This document shows positions 62,476 to 64,000 of a stretch of DNA of 64,000 nucleotides, in pieces (position 1 is the stretch's first letter; each line of letters begins with the position of its first letter). Origin of the DNA: an uncultured Bacilli bacterium (GTDB lineage: Bacteria; Bacillota_I; Bacilli_A; RF39; UBA660); contig CAKOLH010000002.1 of assembly GCA_934096105.1 (NCBI GenBank), positions 1 through 64,000 of the forward strand. The letters run 5' to 3'. Made by a program: the position numbers and the translations under genes. Under the pieces are notes generated by a model. It was not told where the DNA came from, made no database searches, and saw only the letters and a list, made by a program, of their open reading frames with translations.

Positions 62476-62851
62476 TAATAAGGGTCAAAGTTTAGTCCTA
62501 TTCGTAGTTATTATGCCAATTATATTACTTATGTTTGTACTTGTATATGATATTGGTAATGCCATGTATGAAAAGAATAAACTTTCTAATGTTAGTTATA
62601 TGGTAATAGATTATGCTCTTGATAATATGGATAAAGTTGATGAGAATGATTTAATTGATTTGATAGATAAAAATACTAATAATCTTAGTAGTGTATCTGT
62701 ACTTATAGACAATGGTAAGGTTAATGTAACTCTTACTAAAACTATAAAGGGAACTTTTGGTAAGGTATTTAATTTTGATTTGATTGAGGCTAAAAGTGAA
62801 TATACTGGTTATATGGATAATGGTAATAAAAGAATAGAGAAGGTAGGTTGA
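62462..62851 (+). CDS. TadE/TadF-like pseudopilin 2
   Basis: 129 aa. LNNKGQSLVLFVVIMPIILL matches the TadE-like N-terminal helix, with the usual Glu after the V replaced (VLF rather than VEF). A soluble domain of about 85 residues follows. It works with the preceding pseudopilin in the Tad pilus. It ends 4 nt before the ATPase gene. Confidence 0.8.
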   Translation: MLTLNNKGQSLVLFVVIMPIILLMFVLVYDIGNAMYEKNKLSNVSYMVIDYALDNMDKVDENDLIDLIDKNTNNLSSVSVLIDNGKVNVTLTKTIKGTFGKVFNFDLIEAKSEYTGYMDNGNKRIEKVG

Positions 62852-62855
62852 TACT

Positions 62856-63623
62856 ATGAATGGTAAAATAATAAGTGTATCTTCAGTAAAGGGTGGAGTT
62901 GGTAAGACAACAATACTTCTTAATCTAGCAGGTATTTATTGTGAACTTGGTAAAAGAGTATTAATTATTGATATGGATTTGTTTTCTGGTGGTATAGCGA
63001 TATCTCTTGATATTAAGAATACTAAGGATATATTTATGTTAGTAGATAGTATGGCTAATAATAGATTTACAGAACTTAGTAAGTATGTTACTTCTTATAA
63101 TTCTAATATTGATGTATTAGCGGCTCCTAGAGACCCTAGAGAGGCAATGAAAGTTGATAGTAGGTATATTCCTCTTATATTTGATGCCGCTAAAAAGGAA
63201 TATGATGTAGTACTTGTGGATACTTCTCATGTACTTAATGATATTAATTTAACTATTCTTGATTATTCTTATATGTCTTTGTTTATTGTTACTAATGATT
63301 TAGTGGATTTAAAGAATATGAAGAGTCTACTTAGTGTCTTTATTGATACTGATAAGAAGAATTATTTAATTTGTTTAAATAGTTCTAGAGATACTGGTAA
63401 GGATTATATGAGTATGTATGATATTAGGGCTACGATAGATAGTAATATTGATTATACGATATCTAGTAGTTATTATATAAAGAATATTGATAAGTATGTT
63501 ATGAGTGGTGAGATACTTACTTTGAATAAGAAGGTTAATACTTTTCATTCTAAAGATGTTGCTAATATGAGAAAGATGGCACTTGATTTGATTGATGATA
63601 GACATATTAAGGAGGGAAAGTAA
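62856..63623 (+). CDS. tadZ: TadZ/CpaE-like ParA/MinD ATPase
   Basis: 255 aa. Deviant Walker A VKGGVGKTTIL, IDMDLFSGG and a MinD/ParA fold without an N-terminal receiver domain. In Tad systems TadZ marks the pole and localises the pilus machinery. Placed between TadE-like genes and the CpaF/TadA ATPase, which fixes the call. Ends just before the next gene. Confidence 0.85.
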   Translation: MNGKIISVSSVKGGVGKTTILLNLAGIYCELGKRVLIIDMDLFSGGIAISLDIKNTKDIFMLVDSMANNRFTELSKYVTSYNSNIDVLAAPRDPREAMKVDSRYIPLIFDAAKKEYDVVLVDTSHVLNDINLTILDYSYMSLFIVTNDLVDLKNMKSLLSVFIDTDKKNYLICLNSSRDTGKDYMSMYDIRATIDSNIDYTISSSYYIKNIDKYVMSGEILTLNKKVNTFHSKDVANMRKMALDLIDDRHIKEGK

Positions 63624-63624
63624 A

Positions 63625-64000
63625 ATGGCTAAGAAGACACTTACTGAGGCTTTTGATGTTAAGCCTAAAGAAACTCCTAAAAATGGTTTAAAAGATTATG
63701 ATATATTTGGTGATAAGGGACTACTTGATAGTCTTAGAACGAAGATAGTTCAGAACTTGATTGAAGAGAATATTCCTGATGATGGTTTACTTGAGGATTA
63801 TATTAATAATGAGATTGATAATACTTTAAGTGGATATGATTTGGGTACTTTAGAGAGAGGACATATATTTAATTTAATTCAGAATGAAATAATGGGATAT
63901 GGTCCTATTACTCCTTTGTTACAAGATAATGCTATTACTGAGATAATGGTAAATGCTCCTAATGAAATATATGTAGAAATAGATGGTAAGATAGCTAAAG
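63625..64000 (+). CDS. tadA: TadA/CpaF secretion ATPase (3' end outside window)
   Basis: Starts at an ATG with AAGGAGGG (63609-63616) upstream and is open to the window end (125 codons). MGYGPITPLLQDNAITEIMVNAPNEIYVEIDGKI is the N-terminal CpaF/TadA signature. This ATPase drives pilus assembly. The catalytic domain lies beyond the window. Confidence 0.9.
   Translation, partial: MAKKTLTEAFDVKPKETPKNGLKDYDIFGDKGLLDSLRTKIVQNLIEENIPDDGLLEDYINNEIDNTLSGYDLGTLERGHIFNLIQNEIMGYGPITPLLQDNAITEIMVNAPNEIYVEIDGKIAK

Overview
This is a very AT-rich chromosomal window from a Gram-positive (Firmicutes-type) bacterium. The evidence is a strong AGGAGG-type ribosome-binding site before most genes, TTGACA/TATAAT promoters, T-rich hairpin terminators, a sortase-type surface protein, CdaA/CdaR, a PASTA-domain transpeptidase, a dnaG-rpoD-trmK operon and tRNA genes that encode CCA. 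Spore genes (sspI, a cotJA-cotJB fusion, cotJC, a SpoVD-like transpeptidase and a SpoVE/FtsW protein) point to a spore-former or a recent descendant of one. The TasA-like secreted proteins, Tad pilus genes and an OLE-type RNA fit a host- or sediment-associated anaerobe, but I cannot name a genus.

Layout. 1-6.4 kb: the 3' part of a thioester/SpaA adhesin fused to a sortase domain, then cdaA-cdaR (c-di-AMP synthesis) and small membrane proteins. 6.4-12.3 kb: typA, the cotJ spore-coat genes on the minus strand, and two M16 peptidase-like genes. 12.4-19 kb: a GntR(YtrA)-controlled ABC cluster with a visible operator and a second FtsX-type ABC pair. 19-28.3 kb: zinc-ribbon protein, cvpA, thioredoxin, two TasA-like proteins, holA, sspI, hemW, mscS, an HD hydrolase and a polysaccharide deacetylase. 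28.3-35.3 kb: a TetR gene, dnaG-rpoD-trmK, rpsB (with an unusual C-terminal extension), tsf and a DUF5684-like protein.

35.3-42.2 kb: a decayed copy and an intact copy of one PASTA transpeptidase gene flank a foreign island (a PD-(D/E)XK-like nuclease, AbiEi/AbiEii, an IS1595-type transposase remnant). 42.2-47 kb: a kinase-like gene, mraY, and a structured leader containing a run of nine G ahead of two TasA-like genes. The second of these ends in a C-type-lectin-like tail inside a GC-shifted patch that resembles a diversity-generating-retroelement target. 47-52.2 kb: ftsW/spoVE and oapA with its adjacent OLE-type RNA (minus strand), then a NitT/TauT-type ABC transporter. 52.3-56.5 kb: an MBOAT/DHHW/SGNH/DUF4358 acetylation operon between two copies of one terminator. 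56.6-57.3 kb: six tRNAs. 57.5-58.5 kb: a frameshifted KilA-N gene between 28-nt direct repeats. 58.9-59.6 kb: rpsD and its leader. 59.8-64 kb: a dockerin/cohesin-like surface protein and the start of a Tad pilus operon.

The most notable pattern not explained by genes is a family of about 80-100-nt intergenic elements, with seven clear copies and one degenerate copy. Each has a conserved box (CTTATATATRATAG) followed by two stem-loops. The stems differ between copies with compensatory changes, while the loops keep the form AC...GG. In most copies the ends can also pair, so the whole can fold as a three-way junction. I do not recognise this family.
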